Assembly: GCA_016281015.1 (NCBI GenBank)
Contig: JAEEHS010000065.1
Coordinates: 1 to 64,000 of the forward strand
DNA from: Bacteroidales bacterium
GTDB taxonomy: Bacteria; Bacteroidota; Bacteroidia; Bacteroidales; UBA932
Direction of reading: 5' to 3'
DNA length: 64,000 nucleotides
The notes below the pieces were generated by a model that made no database searches, was not told the origin of the DNA, and saw only the letters and a program-made list of their open reading frames with translations. Shown in pieces: positions 24,892 through 33,341 of this stretch. The position numbers and the translations under genes were made by a program. Positions within the stretch are counted from its first letter, which is position 1; each line of letters starts with the position of its first letter.

Positions 24892-26018
24892 AGGCTTTTG
24901 AACAGGTCGTCCCACTGTTTCATAATCGTTTCAAAATTGAAGCGGACGGCAAGGCGGGCGGCCTGCTCGCCGAGGCGCCGGCGGCGCTCCGGATCCCGGA
25001 TCAGCGCAAGGAGGGCGCGGGCGAGCGCCGCGACGTCTCCTTCCGGAACGAGCAGGCCCGTTTTTCCGTCCACAATCACCTCCCGGGGGCCGCAGTGGCA
25101 GTCAAAACTGACCGCGGGAACCCCGTACGCCTGCGCTTCGATGAGGGCCATCGGAAGGCCTTCATAATGGGAAGAGAGGGCGATGAGGGCGGCCCGGCGG
25201 TACTCGGAAGGCATGTCTGCGACCGTGCCGCAGAGCACGGCGGAGCCGGAGAGTCCGAGCGCGTCGATCTGGCGCTGCAGCGCTTCCCGCAGCTCCCCTT
25301 CGCCGAGGAGGCGAAGCTGCCAGCCATGGCCGGGACCGAGGACGTCGGTGACGATTTTCCAGGCGTCGACGAGGCGGTCCAGCCCTTTCTGGTACATATA
25401 GCGTCCGACGGCGATGACCGTCTTGTCCGCATGTTCCCCGGGGGTGATGCCTTCGAGGGAGATGCCGTTCGGAATGGCGCAGATGCCGGGGATCCCGCCC
25501 CAGAGGGCGAGGTCTTCGCGGGTGAGGGTGACAAAGCGGTCGAAACGCCGCACCTGGCGCACCTCGTTCGCGCTCCGGAGGCGGTCCACCAGCCCCCAGA
25601 GCCCCTTCCGTCCATACTGGAGGCGCTTGAGGCGCGAAAAATGAAGCTCCAGTACCTTGCGGCTTCCGTCCGGGATGCGGGGGAGGAAACCCTGCTCGTT
25701 GCAGAAGGTGGACACGGTGATGTCGGGGCGGATGTCCATCAGCGCCTCCGTCAGCCGCCTGCGGTGGCGAAGCTGCTTCAGGGGATAATGGACCAGTTTG
25801 TTCCACAGGCTCCCGCCGTTGTTGTCTTCGTAGCCGATGGCAAGGTCCCGCCGCCCGATCCGGCCATCCAGCGGAAACGCGTCCGGGCGGCCTTTCTGCT
25901 CTGTCGTGAGGATGGTCACTTCATATCCATGGGCCGCGAGCCAGTTGGCCTTGTCGCTGAGGATTTTTTCCATCCCCGAAGGGCGGTACAAGCCGGCTAT
26001 GTTGTAGACGATGCGCAT
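24888..26018 (-). CDS. Glycosyltransferase family 4
   Basis: A 376-residue GT-B enzyme: MRIVYNIAGLYRPSGMEKIL (acceptor-side loop), ITVSTFCNEQG, AIPNGISLEGITPG at the domain junction, VIAVGRYMYQKGLDRLVDAW, LRLLGEGELREALQ and EGLPMALIEAQAYGVPAVSF with the acidic pair of GT4 retaining enzymes, followed by CGPREVIVDGKTGLLVPEGD. Closest in look to alpha-glycosyltransferases of capsule loci (for example galactosyl transfer), but donor and linkage are not known. It overlaps the membrane acyltransferase gene by 22 bases. Confidence 0.88.
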   Translation of the reverse strand: MRIVYNIAGLYRPSGMEKILSDKANWLAAHGYEVTILTTEQKGRPDAFPLDGRIGRRDLAIGYEDNNGGSLWNKLVHYPLKQLRHRRRLTEALMDIRPDITVSTFCNEQGFLPRIPDGSRKVLELHFSRLKRLQYGRKGLWGLVDRLRSANEVRQVRRFDRFVTLTREDLALWGGIPGICAIPNGISLEGITPGEHADKTVIAVGRYMYQKGLDRLVDAWKIVTDVLGPGHGWQLRLLGEGELREALQRQIDALGLSGSAVLCGTVADMPSEYRRAALIALSSHYEGLPMALIEAQAYGVPAVSFDCHCGPREVIVDGKTGLLVPEGDVAALARALLALIRDPERRRRLGEQAARLAVRFNFETIMKQWDDLFKSL

Positions 26019-26938
26019 GATGTAAGGAAGGTGCTGAGCCGATGGACGGCGAAGGCAAGAAGAAGGGTCAGGGCATACACCGCGAGGATAAACAGAGCAG
26101 GAGACTGGATCGGGAGCACGTCCCGGAACAGTTCCATCGGGATGCCGTGGCAGAGGTAAATCTCATAGGAAATGCCTGAAATAAACAGGAGGATGGGTCC
26201 ATGGAGCCGTCCGAGGGGAAGGCGTGCGACCACGAGCGCAACGATCGAGGGAATCAGGATGTAACACAAAGTCCACAGGTAGGGGCTCCGCGGAAGATAC
26301 AGCCCGACGAAAAGGAGGGACAGCGCGCCCAGCAGGGCGTAGTAGCGCCAGGGCCTCTCTTCGCAGAAGGCGTAGATCCGTTTTTCCTGACGGGCAAAGA
26401 AGGCGCCCGTCGGGAACGCGAGGCTGCAGATCCACCAGCACCAGTCGTAGCCGGCGGCGAGGGTGAGGGCCATCCAGGAGAGCGTCCCCGCCAGAAGACC
26501 GGCTCCTTTCCATTTCCCGGGAAGGAAGCGGAAAGAGACGTAATACACCAGATAGAAAAAGACGATGGCCTCCACAAACCAGGAAAAAGGCAGGATGGGG
26601 GTTCCGTACAGCACGAGGTTTTTCCAGTCTCCCCCATAGCTCCGTCCGCTTTTCCATACAAGGAGATAATAACAGCCGAGGGCAAGGAGGGCCGGCAGCA
26701 CGATCCGGAGGAACTTCTTTTTCAGGAAGCCCTTCAGGTAGGCGGCGCCTTTTCCCTGGTAGCTGCGGACGAGTCCGAAGCCCGATATGAAGAAAAACAT
26801 CGACACGATGGGGGCGCCGAGTTCCCGGAATGGCTTGAGCCACCGGAGGTCCAGGAAAAAGTTCAGGTGATCGGCCACGATCAGGAGCGCCATCAGCGCC
26901 TTCACGAGGATCAGCTTGTCTTTGTCAAACGACATCAT
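25997..26938 (-). CDS. Membrane acyltransferase family 3-like
   Basis: A 313-residue integral membrane protein with about ten hydrophobic segments. The N-terminus DKLILVKALMALLIVADHLN carries the acyltransferase-3 type catalytic His (in VADHLN), and GAPIVSMFFFISGFGLVRSY matches the family's second segment with the Arg. FISGISYEIYLCHGIPMELF near the end is also typical. Such enzymes O-acetylate or otherwise acylate surface sugars. It overlaps both neighbours (22 and four bases). Confidence 0.8.
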   Translation of the reverse strand: MMSFDKDKLILVKALMALLIVADHLNFFLDLRWLKPFRELGAPIVSMFFFISGFGLVRSYQGKGAAYLKGFLKKKFLRIVLPALLALGCYYLLVWKSGRSYGGDWKNLVLYGTPILPFSWFVEAIVFFYLVYYVSFRFLPGKWKGAGLLAGTLSWMALTLAAGYDWCWWICSLAFPTGAFFARQEKRIYAFCEERPWRYYALLGALSLLFVGLYLPRSPYLWTLCYILIPSIVALVVARLPLGRLHGPILLFISGISYEIYLCHGIPMELFRDVLPIQSPALFILAVYALTLLLAFAVHRLSTFLTSCASSTT

Positions 26939-28134
26939 AGCAGCGATTCATACAGTTGGATGTACTGTCCGAAGGCGAAGCTCTTTTCGAAATGACGGAG
27001 GGCATATTCCCGGCAGGCGCGGCGCCACGCCCCCCTGTCCTGCTGCCGGATTTCCTGCAAAGCCGCATACAGGCCTTTCACATCGCCCTGCTCGACGATG
27101 CGTCCGGTCTCGGGGACGATGGACTCGACGCTTCCGCCCGTGCGGTAGGTCACCACCGGCGTTCCGCAGGCGATGGCCTCCAGGTTGACGGTGGGGTAGT
27201 TGTCCTGCCAGGTGGGGTTCACGAGGGCCGTCGCCCCGCTGTAGAGCGTCACGAGGCTGTCCACATCCGCCGTCCGCTCGAGGGTGACGACGCCCTTCGG
27301 CAGCGAGCGCCGCTCGGATCGGCTCATTTTTCCGACGACGACCAGTTTCTCGTCGGGGGCGAGGAGAGCGGAGAGCGCCGCGAGGTCCCCGAGCCCTTTC
27401 TCCGGAAGCCAGATCGAGGCGACGGCGAGGTAATAGATGGAAGAGGCGCGGCCGCCTTTCGGGAAGAAAACCGTGGTGTCGATCCCGTTGTGAATCGTCC
27501 GGCAGTCCACCCCGGAAAGGAATGAGCGGGAAAGCTCGCGCTTCATCCAATCGGATACGACGACGAGTGTCAGCTGCGGAATCGCGCTGAACAGCTTCTT
27601 TTTCAGCTGGAAGTTCCGCCGGGAGCGGTCCAGGAGGTAGCTGGCCGGGAAATTCCGCTGGCAGGGGCAGTCGTGGCACGCGGTCTGCCAGCGGTCACAG
27701 CCCGCCGAAGCATAGTGGTAACAGTGGCCGGTGTACAGCCAGCAGTCATGGACGGTCCAGACCACGGGTTTTCCGCAGCGGGAGAGGTATTCGCAAAGGA
27801 GCGGATAGTTGAGGAAATAACCATGGATATTGTGGATCTGGATGATGTCCGGATCAATTTCCCGGATGCGGGCGATGAGTTTCCGGGTCGCCCGCCGGGA
27901 AGCGAGCCCATGGGCATCGAAAAGACGGGTGGCCAGGAAGTGGAAGAAAAGGTCCAGGCGGCTCCCCACCGGAACGAGTTTCGACGAGTGCGGCGGGACG
28001 CCGTCCCGGGCCCGGCTGTAGGCGATATAACTCTCCCATCCGGCCGAAATGGCCGTCTGGCCGATTTCGCGCATGATTTTTCCCGTTGAGGTGCTCTCCC
28101 GGATGACCGGGTTGATCTGCAGGAGTTTTTTCAT
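26935..28134 (-). CDS. Glycosyltransferase family 4, WcaC-like
   Basis: A 399-residue GT-B enzyme. MKKLLQINPVIRESTSTGKI, IIQIHNIHGYFLNYPLLCEY, PVVWTVHDCWLYTGHCYHY and the Cys-rich CDRWQTACHDCPCQRNFPAS are signatures of the colanic-acid WcaC-like subgroup. The C-terminal part has IHNGIDTTVFFPKG, YLAVASIWLPEKGLGDLAAL and NPTWQDNYPTVNLEAIACGT with the acidic pair. The frame stays open for another kilobase upstream, but that stretch lies inside the polymerase gene; ATG 28134 overlaps its stop by four bases (ATGA) and starts the protein correctly. Confidence 0.88.
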   Translation of the reverse strand: MKKLLQINPVIRESTSTGKIMREIGQTAISAGWESYIAYSRARDGVPPHSSKLVPVGSRLDLFFHFLATRLFDAHGLASRRATRKLIARIREIDPDIIQIHNIHGYFLNYPLLCEYLSRCGKPVVWTVHDCWLYTGHCYHYASAGCDRWQTACHDCPCQRNFPASYLLDRSRRNFQLKKKLFSAIPQLTLVVVSDWMKRELSRSFLSGVDCRTIHNGIDTTVFFPKGGRASSIYYLAVASIWLPEKGLGDLAALSALLAPDEKLVVVGKMSRSERRSLPKGVVTLERTADVDSLVTLYSGATALVNPTWQDNYPTVNLEAIACGTPVVTYRTGGSVESIVPETGRIVEQGDVKGLYAALQEIRQQDRGAWRRACREYALRHFEKSFAFGQYIQLYESLL

Positions 28135-29405
28135 TCTGCTCTCTCTTTTTCGTTGATACAGGCCAGGACGAAGAACGGCGCGAAGATCATGATGATGTCG
28201 CTGGACACCTTGACCCATCCTACCATGTTGACCACGAGGATCAGGATGAAGAGCCAGCGGTGCCTCTCGAACAGCCTCCAGCAGGTCGCCGTTATCCGGG
28301 CGAAGACGGCCGTCAGCAGCACGAGGCCGATGCTGCCGAAATAAAAGATATAGCGCAGGTAACCGATATCCGTGTCCATATAGAAGCCGGTTTCCAGCTG
28401 CCCGAAGCGGTCCGGCGTGCCCTCGGCATTGAAGAAGAGCCCGTCTCCGATGGCCCAGGTCTTGAGGGATTCCGGCCAGATGACCATGCCCTTCAGAATG
28501 TTCGTGGAGTTGGTCTCCCAGTAGCCTTTCTCCACCAGGGAGAAGAAGCCTTCGAAGCCGAAGCGGAGGTTGCTCCGGAAGGTATAATTGGTCTGGTACA
28601 GCAGCACGATGAGGCCCAGGCTGACCAGGATGCAAAGGGAAGCCGTCACCCAGAATCCGCTGAGATACCGTTCCCTTTTTTCCACAAAGAGCAGGATGAT
28701 TCCATACAGGAGCGCAATGCCGATACCGATGATGGTCGTCCGGGAAATCATGTTGCCGATCACCCCGATGAGGATGAAGGCAAAGAGATAAAACGCTTCC
28801 AGGCCCCGGTCTGTGGCGGAATCCGTCTCGTGAATGAGATGGGCCAGGATCACCAGGACGGCGGCAAAACGCAGTCCGGCCGGGTCCAGGGCGGCCCCGA
28901 GCCCATAGATACGGCCCTCGGCCGGGCCCATGAAATCCGCGGCATTGCCCATCAGGCTGTCTACGAAGGATTTGAGGGCGGGGGACAGGGTCATCGCGTA
29001 AGCCAGGATGCACTGGGCGACACAGACCGCGACCAGATACTGCCCGATCCGTTCCACGGTGGCTTTTCCATGGACGGCGCGGATCAGCCACACCACCGCG
29101 AAGGCGCCTCCCATCCACACCCAGGCGGAGATGACGTACTGGGCGTAGGAGGTATCGGTCGTATTGTTCAGGGTGATGACCAGATAGGTCCATACGCTCA
29201 CGAGGATACAGATGATGCTGAACATCAGGAAGTCCTTGGATATCACGACCTCCCGCTTCCGGAGCATGTCATAGCCGAACAGGACCAGTCCGACGGCGGC
29301 GATCACCATCTTCGTATTGACGTCTGCGAGAAACGGCAGGTTGAAGGGGAAAATGAACAGGCTCGTGATGATTCCTGTCAGGATGGCCAGAAGGAACTGT
29401 CTCAT
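28131..29405 (-). CDS. O-antigen polymerase/ligase-like membrane protein (Wzy)
   Basis: A 424-residue protein with about 11-12 membrane helices and a larger loop after SRTTIIGIGIALLYGIILLF (the region RFGFEGFFSLVEKGYWETNS), the arrangement of Wzy/O-antigen ligase proteins, where polymerisation or ligation takes place at the outer face of the inner membrane. Sequence identity within this group is always low, so the call rests on topology and on its position in a capsule operon that otherwise has no polymerase. Six bases separate it from the next upstream gene. Confidence 0.75.
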   Translation of the reverse strand: MRQFLLAILTGIITSLFIFPFNLPFLADVNTKMVIAAVGLVLFGYDMLRKREVVISKDFLMFSIICILVSVWTYLVITLNNTTDTSYAQYVISAWVWMGGAFAVVWLIRAVHGKATVERIGQYLVAVCVAQCILAYAMTLSPALKSFVDSLMGNAADFMGPAEGRIYGLGAALDPAGLRFAAVLVILAHLIHETDSATDRGLEAFYLFAFILIGVIGNMISRTTIIGIGIALLYGIILLFVEKRERYLSGFWVTASLCILVSLGLIVLLYQTNYTFRSNLRFGFEGFFSLVEKGYWETNSTNILKGMVIWPESLKTWAIGDGLFFNAEGTPDRFGQLETGFYMDTDIGYLRYIFYFGSIGLVLLTAVFARITATCWRLFERHRWLFILILVVNMVGWVKVSSDIIMIFAPFFVLACINEKERAE

Positions 29406-29411
29406 AAGCGC

Positions 29412-30377
29412 CTAGCGGAATAAACGGTGAAAGCCATAAAACAGCTTGTCCACGGCAAAGCAGTAAAGCCTCACGAGGAAGAAAAGCCGGTGGGCGGCGA
29501 AAAACTGGACCATCCGGGTCCGGAGCGGAAGGAGGTGATTGTCAAGGATATAGCGGTTCGCCTCCGGGAACCACTCCTCCCAAAGCCGGAACTGCTCCTT
29601 TCTGCCGGACAGGAGAAAAGGAAGCTTGATATTGAGCTTGAAAAAGGCGATGTCCTTTTCGGAAAACCCCTCGCCGGAAAGGAGCGCCAGCGTGCGGTCC
29701 ACATTGAAGCGGACATCTTCCAGATGCCGCGTCGAGAAGGCATGGGAATAGGCCCCCGGATTGCTTTTATACCAATGGTACAAGGCTTCGGGGACATGGA
29801 CCACCCTCCCGGCCCGGGCCGTGACGGGGATGAGGGTCATATCCTCTCCCATGGCGTGGCCTTCGGGGAAGCGGATGCCCTCGAACAGGCTGGCGCGGAC
29901 GAGTTTGTTCCATACGTTGAATTTGGCCGTTCCGGCGAGATAGCCTTCCCGGACAAGGGCCTTCCCGTCGGAGAAGGAAGGGTTCCGAAGGCGCCGGCGG
30001 GAGCCGCCGAAATCCAGGTAAAAATCGCAGTAGGCGAGGTCGGCACCGTCCGAGACGGCCGCCTCGTAGAGCTTCTGGACCATCGTGGGCTCCAGGTAGT
30101 CGTCGGAATCGACATGGAGGATCCATTCGCCGCTTGCGGCCTGAAGGCCGGTGTTCCGGGCCGCGGGAAGGCCCTTGTTTTCGGGATGGACCAGAAAATG
30201 GACCTCGCGCCGGTACTCCCCGCAGACGCGCCGGATGATGTCCATACTCCCGTCCGGCGAGCCGTCGTCGACAAAGAGGAATTCGATGTCGGGGAAGGTC
30301 TGCTCCATCAGGGAGCGGGCGCAGCGCCCGGCATAGGCCTCGACCTGGTAGACGGGTATGATGATGGAAACCTTCAT
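29412..30377 (-). CDS. Glycosyltransferase family 2
   Basis: A 321-residue GT-A enzyme. MKVSIIIPVYQVEAYAGRCA, FLFVDDGSPDGSMDII, LPAARNTGLQAASGEWILHVD and DSDDYLEP (metal-binding DxD around residues 90-92) are the usual GT2 elements; VNKLVRASLF-type and AMGEDMTLIP supply the catalytic acidic residue. The C-terminal 100 residues are variable. ATG 30377 is chosen over an upstream in-frame ATG because MKVSIIIPVY is the standard N-terminus and it overlaps the preceding stop by four bases. Confidence 0.88.
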   Translation of the reverse strand: MKVSIIIPVYQVEAYAGRCARSLMEQTFPDIEFLFVDDGSPDGSMDIIRRVCGEYRREVHFLVHPENKGLPAARNTGLQAASGEWILHVDSDDYLEPTMVQKLYEAAVSDGADLAYCDFYLDFGGSRRRLRNPSFSDGKALVREGYLAGTAKFNVWNKLVRASLFEGIRFPEGHAMGEDMTLIPVTARAGRVVHVPEALYHWYKSNPGAYSHAFSTRHLEDVRFNVDRTLALLSGEGFSEKDIAFFKLNIKLPFLLSGRKEQFRLWEEWFPEANRYILDNHLLPLRTRMVQFFAAHRLFFLVRLYCFAVDKLFYGFHRLFR

Positions 30378-31471
30378 AAATTTTCTTTCAGATAGCAGGT
30401 GCTGTCCTGGATCCATGCCTGAAGGGCGTTCCGATCCCCTTTGAGGCGAAGGAGGGCGTCCCGGTCCAGGTTCGGCCTGTCCCGGTAGTCATAGAGGGCC
30501 TCCGTCGCCTTCACCGCCTCCAGGAGCGAGGAAAGGCGGCTGTCGGCCTGCGAACGGCTGTCCACGACCCCGATGAGGGGCTTGTCGTTGAGAAGGGCGA
30601 AGCTGACCCCATGGAAAGAGGTGGTGATGACAAAGGCGGCGTGCTGGAAAAGGGAAGCGAAATCCGCCGGACCCGCCGCCTTGATGAGCCGGGATCCCGC
30701 GCGGAACGCGTCCCGGGCCCGTCCCTGGAGGAAGACGACCTTCATGCCGAGGGTCTTCTGGACCTCTTCCACGATGCCGTAAATCTCCGGGAAGGGGTCG
30801 AACATATAGGAAAGCGCGTAGACGAGTATGTATGGTTCGCTGATCCTGTAGCGGGACTGGGCCGCAAGGGAATTCCACTCCTCCTTTCCGACGAGGAGCG
30901 TCGGGTCGCAGCAAAGCCGGGCCTCCCTCCCGGTGAGTTCCCGGATGAGCGCTACGGCGGAGCGTTCCCGGACGGAAAGGGCCTGGAAGCGGGAGAGGCA
31001 GCGGGCATAACGCGCTTTCAGCGCCCCGTCGAGGGCCGTGGCCGCGATGGAGGAGGCGTAGGAAATCCGCCGGGCGCCCTCGGGCGTGAAAGAGAGGAGG
31101 AAGTTCGTGTCGTCTCCGATGAAACGGGGGTTCCAGACCTGGTCGCTTCCGGCGATGTAGAGGTCGTACTGCGGGGGCTCTTTCGCGATGCGCTCCCGGT
31201 CGTAGGTTTGCGGGCTCAGGATGAGATGCTTCCGGTAGAAGTCCTTGAACTTCCGCTTCATTCGCGCCTCGGGGAAGCCGAAGAGGGCTTCCCGGAAAAA
31301 GGCGGCCAGACGCGCCTTCAGCGAAGGCCGGGGGCGGCTTTTGTCCTCGTAGCGGTAATCGATGATCTCACTGGGACAGCCCAGAGAGCCGAGCTTTCGC
31401 TGCAGGGCATAGGCCTGGAGCGCCGAACCGCAGTTCAGCACCTTGTGCATGGTGAGGATGCCGGCTTTCAT
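30374..31471 (-). CDS. Polysaccharide pyruvyl transferase family protein
   Basis: A 365-residue protein. Family elements: AGILTMHKVLNCGSALQAYA, YDLYIAGSDQVWNPRF, ISYASSIAAT, LSVRERSAVALIRELTGREA, CDPTLL and FVITTSFHGVSFALLNDKPL. It transfers a pyruvyl ketal from PEP to a sugar, or in related proteins a sugar phosphate; in capsules this adds negative charge. A GTG directly before the ATG could also serve as start. TGATG overlap with the upstream GT8 gene. A second copy of this enzyme type is fused to the flippase at 33329. Confidence 0.87.
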   Translation of the reverse strand: MKAGILTMHKVLNCGSALQAYALQRKLGSLGCPSEIIDYRYEDKSRPRPSLKARLAAFFREALFGFPEARMKRKFKDFYRKHLILSPQTYDRERIAKEPPQYDLYIAGSDQVWNPRFIGDDTNFLLSFTPEGARRISYASSIAATALDGALKARYARCLSRFQALSVRERSAVALIRELTGREARLCCDPTLLVGKEEWNSLAAQSRYRISEPYILVYALSYMFDPFPEIYGIVEEVQKTLGMKVVFLQGRARDAFRAGSRLIKAAGPADFASLFQHAAFVITTSFHGVSFALLNDKPLIGVVDSRSQADSRLSSLLEAVKATEALYDYRDRPNLDRDALLRLKGDRNALQAWIQDSTCYLKENL

Positions 31472-32403
31472 CACTTTTTGCGGTCCAGGGGATAGCGAAG
31501 GAGCAGTTTGACGCGTTTGAGAAGCGGGAGCCTTTCCAGGGCGTCGCGCCGGGCGGTCCAGAAGTCCCGGGCAAAGCGTTCGTCAAAAAAGAGGGATCTC
31601 CGGTAGCAGGCCCACCAAAGGTCCATATTCGGACAGTCCTCTTTCCAGGGCTTGGCGCCGTTGTAATGGACAATTCCGCAGCTGAGGGCGCGGTCGATCT
31701 CTTCTTTTCCATAGATCTCTTCCATTTCCGCCCGCCGGTCCACGATGAGGTCGTAGAGCTGGACCGTCATACAGAAGGAAGGCCCGAGGGGGAGGAAACG
31801 GCCGTTGCAGGCGAGGTTGATGATGTCCATGTCCTGGTACAGGTAGGCGTTTTTTCCGAGGCTGCGGAACTCTTTGAGGAGGCCGCCAGTGCGAAGCAGG
31901 GCGGAGTGGATGACGAGGTTCCCCGAATAATAGTACCCTTTCTTCCAGTCCAGGCCCAGCGTGTCCGTGATGTATTTCCGGAAGCCGGGGCGGAGGCGGG
32001 AGCCGTTGTCGACGCCGGCGAAATAGTTCTCTCCGAGGTCCATTTCATAGTAGCGGGACAGGTCTTCCCGGATGATGACGTCGACATCCGAGTAGAGAAT
32101 CTTGTCGTATTCCGGGATCAGCTCCGGAGAGAGCAGCCGGTAGTAGGCGGTCTCGGGAATGCCGCGGACCTCATAGCCCCCGACGAACTCGCCTTCGACC
32201 TTGCGGAAGCGAAGGCGGCAGTTTCCATAGCGCTCCGGAAGCGCGTTGAGCCGGCTCCCCGAGAAGTCGCAGAGGGGTCCATGGAGGACGAAGATGTCGT
32301 AGAAGGTGGATGCTTCGGCGCTTTCCAGCAGGGAAGTCAGGCAGACCCCGGCCGCCAGTTCCAGCGACTGATCGAAGGTAAAGAGGATGGGTACCGTTTT
32401 CAT
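31471..32403 (-). CDS. Glycosyltransferase family 8
   Basis: A 310-residue retaining GT-A enzyme of the LgtC/GspA group. VPILFTFDQSLELAAGVCLT, SPELIPEYDKILYSDVDVII with the metal-binding DxD near residue 106, YYYSGNLVIHSALLRTGG and AYLYQDMDIINLACNGRFLP, then SCGIVHYNGAKPWKEDCPN, which matches the conserved HYxGxxKPW signature. Likely adds a glucose or galactose in alpha linkage; the donor is inference from the family. Four-base overlap with the upstream GT2 gene. Confidence 0.9.
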   Translation of the reverse strand: MKTVPILFTFDQSLELAAGVCLTSLLESAEASTFYDIFVLHGPLCDFSGSRLNALPERYGNCRLRFRKVEGEFVGGYEVRGIPETAYYRLLSPELIPEYDKILYSDVDVIIREDLSRYYEMDLGENYFAGVDNGSRLRPGFRKYITDTLGLDWKKGYYYSGNLVIHSALLRTGGLLKEFRSLGKNAYLYQDMDIINLACNGRFLPLGPSFCMTVQLYDLIVDRRAEMEEIYGKEEIDRALSCGIVHYNGAKPWKEDCPNMDLWWACYRRSLFFDERFARDFWTARRDALERLPLLKRVKLLLRYPLDRKK

Positions 32404-33341
32404 GCTTGGGTACGGATTTGTCTCAGGAGCCGGATCACTCCGCCCCCTCCGGCGTAGCGGAGGTGGCAGACCAGCTTTTGTTTCAGGGGAAGGGGGGAAC
32501 GCTTCAGGCAGTCCCGGTAGCGGAAATAGATCAGACGGTAATCCGCCTGCTCTTTCCCGGATGCATAACTGGCATCATAGATCCTTCTGGCGGCATAAGT
32601 GTCGAAGGCTTTCTGATGGTCGGAGCTCGTCATATAAGGCTCCATCGCTTCGAGAAGCCGGAGCCACTCGCCGACCGGCCGGGCGTGCCAGCGGTTCGTG
32701 ATGGAAGCCGCGTTGATGGACTTATCGTAGTGATAGTAAGCTTTTTCCACGTAAGCGACCTGCAGCGGATGGGACAGCAGGCGAAGCAGCAGGAGCTGGT
32801 CTTCGCAGCAGTTGACCCCGCCCAGGAAACTGAGCCCGAACTGCCGGTACAGGCTGTGCCGGATCAGTTTGTTGACCATCCCGGCGTGGAGCTCGTTCAA
32901 CAGTTTCCACTGGAGGGTCTCCGGGTCCGCGGTCCCCGGGTCCTGCGGCTTTCGCACCCGGCGGTCTCCGAATTCCTCCACGAGATCGCAGATGACCATA
33001 TCGGCATCCGTTTCCTCCTGCCGGCGGAGCATCCCTTCCAGCATGTCGGCTTCGATCCAGTCGTCCGCATCGACAAAGATCGAAAAGCGGCCTTGGGCCA
33101 TTTCCAGGCCCCTCTGACGGGTAAGGGCCACGCCGCAGTTCTGCTGGACGACGCTCCGGAGGCGGGGATCGTCGTAGCGGTCGATGACCGCCTGGGTGGC
33201 GTCGGTGCTGCCGTCGTTGAGAACGATCAGTTCGAAATCCCGCAGTGACTGCCCCAGGATACTCTCCAGGCAGCGGGCGATGGAGCGCTCGGCGTTGTAG
33301 GCCGCGACGATGACCGATATTTCCGGACTTATTCCTCCCAT
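32400..33341 (-). CDS. Glycosyltransferase family 2
   Basis: A 313-residue GT-A enzyme: PEISVIVAAYNAERSIARCL, FELIVLNDGSTDATQAVIDR, GVALTRQRGLEMAQGRFSIF and VDADDWIEADMLEGML with DxD. Downstream ELHAGMVNKLIRHSLYRQ and GVNCCEDQLLLLRLLSHP give the catalytic-base region. Donor unknown. Its start lies within the 3' end of the flippase fusion gene (13-base overlap). Confidence 0.88.
   Translation of the reverse strand: MGGISPEISVIVAAYNAERSIARCLESILGQSLRDFELIVLNDGSTDATQAVIDRYDDPRLRSVVQQNCGVALTRQRGLEMAQGRFSIFVDADDWIEADMLEGMLRRQEETDADMVICDLVEEFGDRRVRKPQDPGTADPETLQWKLLNELHAGMVNKLIRHSLYRQFGLSFLGGVNCCEDQLLLLRLLSHPLQVAYVEKAYYHYDKSINAASITNRWHARPVGEWLRLLEAMEPYMTSSDHQKAFDTYAARRIYDASYASGKEQADYRLIYFRYRDCLKRSPLPLKQKLVCHLRYAGGGGVIRLLRQIRTQA

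Noticed and set aside
28135..29193. A 1-kb N-terminal extension of the 26935 glycosyltransferase
   Set aside because: The extension lies inside the polymerase gene in another frame and is Pro/Arg/Gly-rich. The standard GT4 N-terminus begins at ATG 28134, which overlaps the polymerase stop as ATGA.
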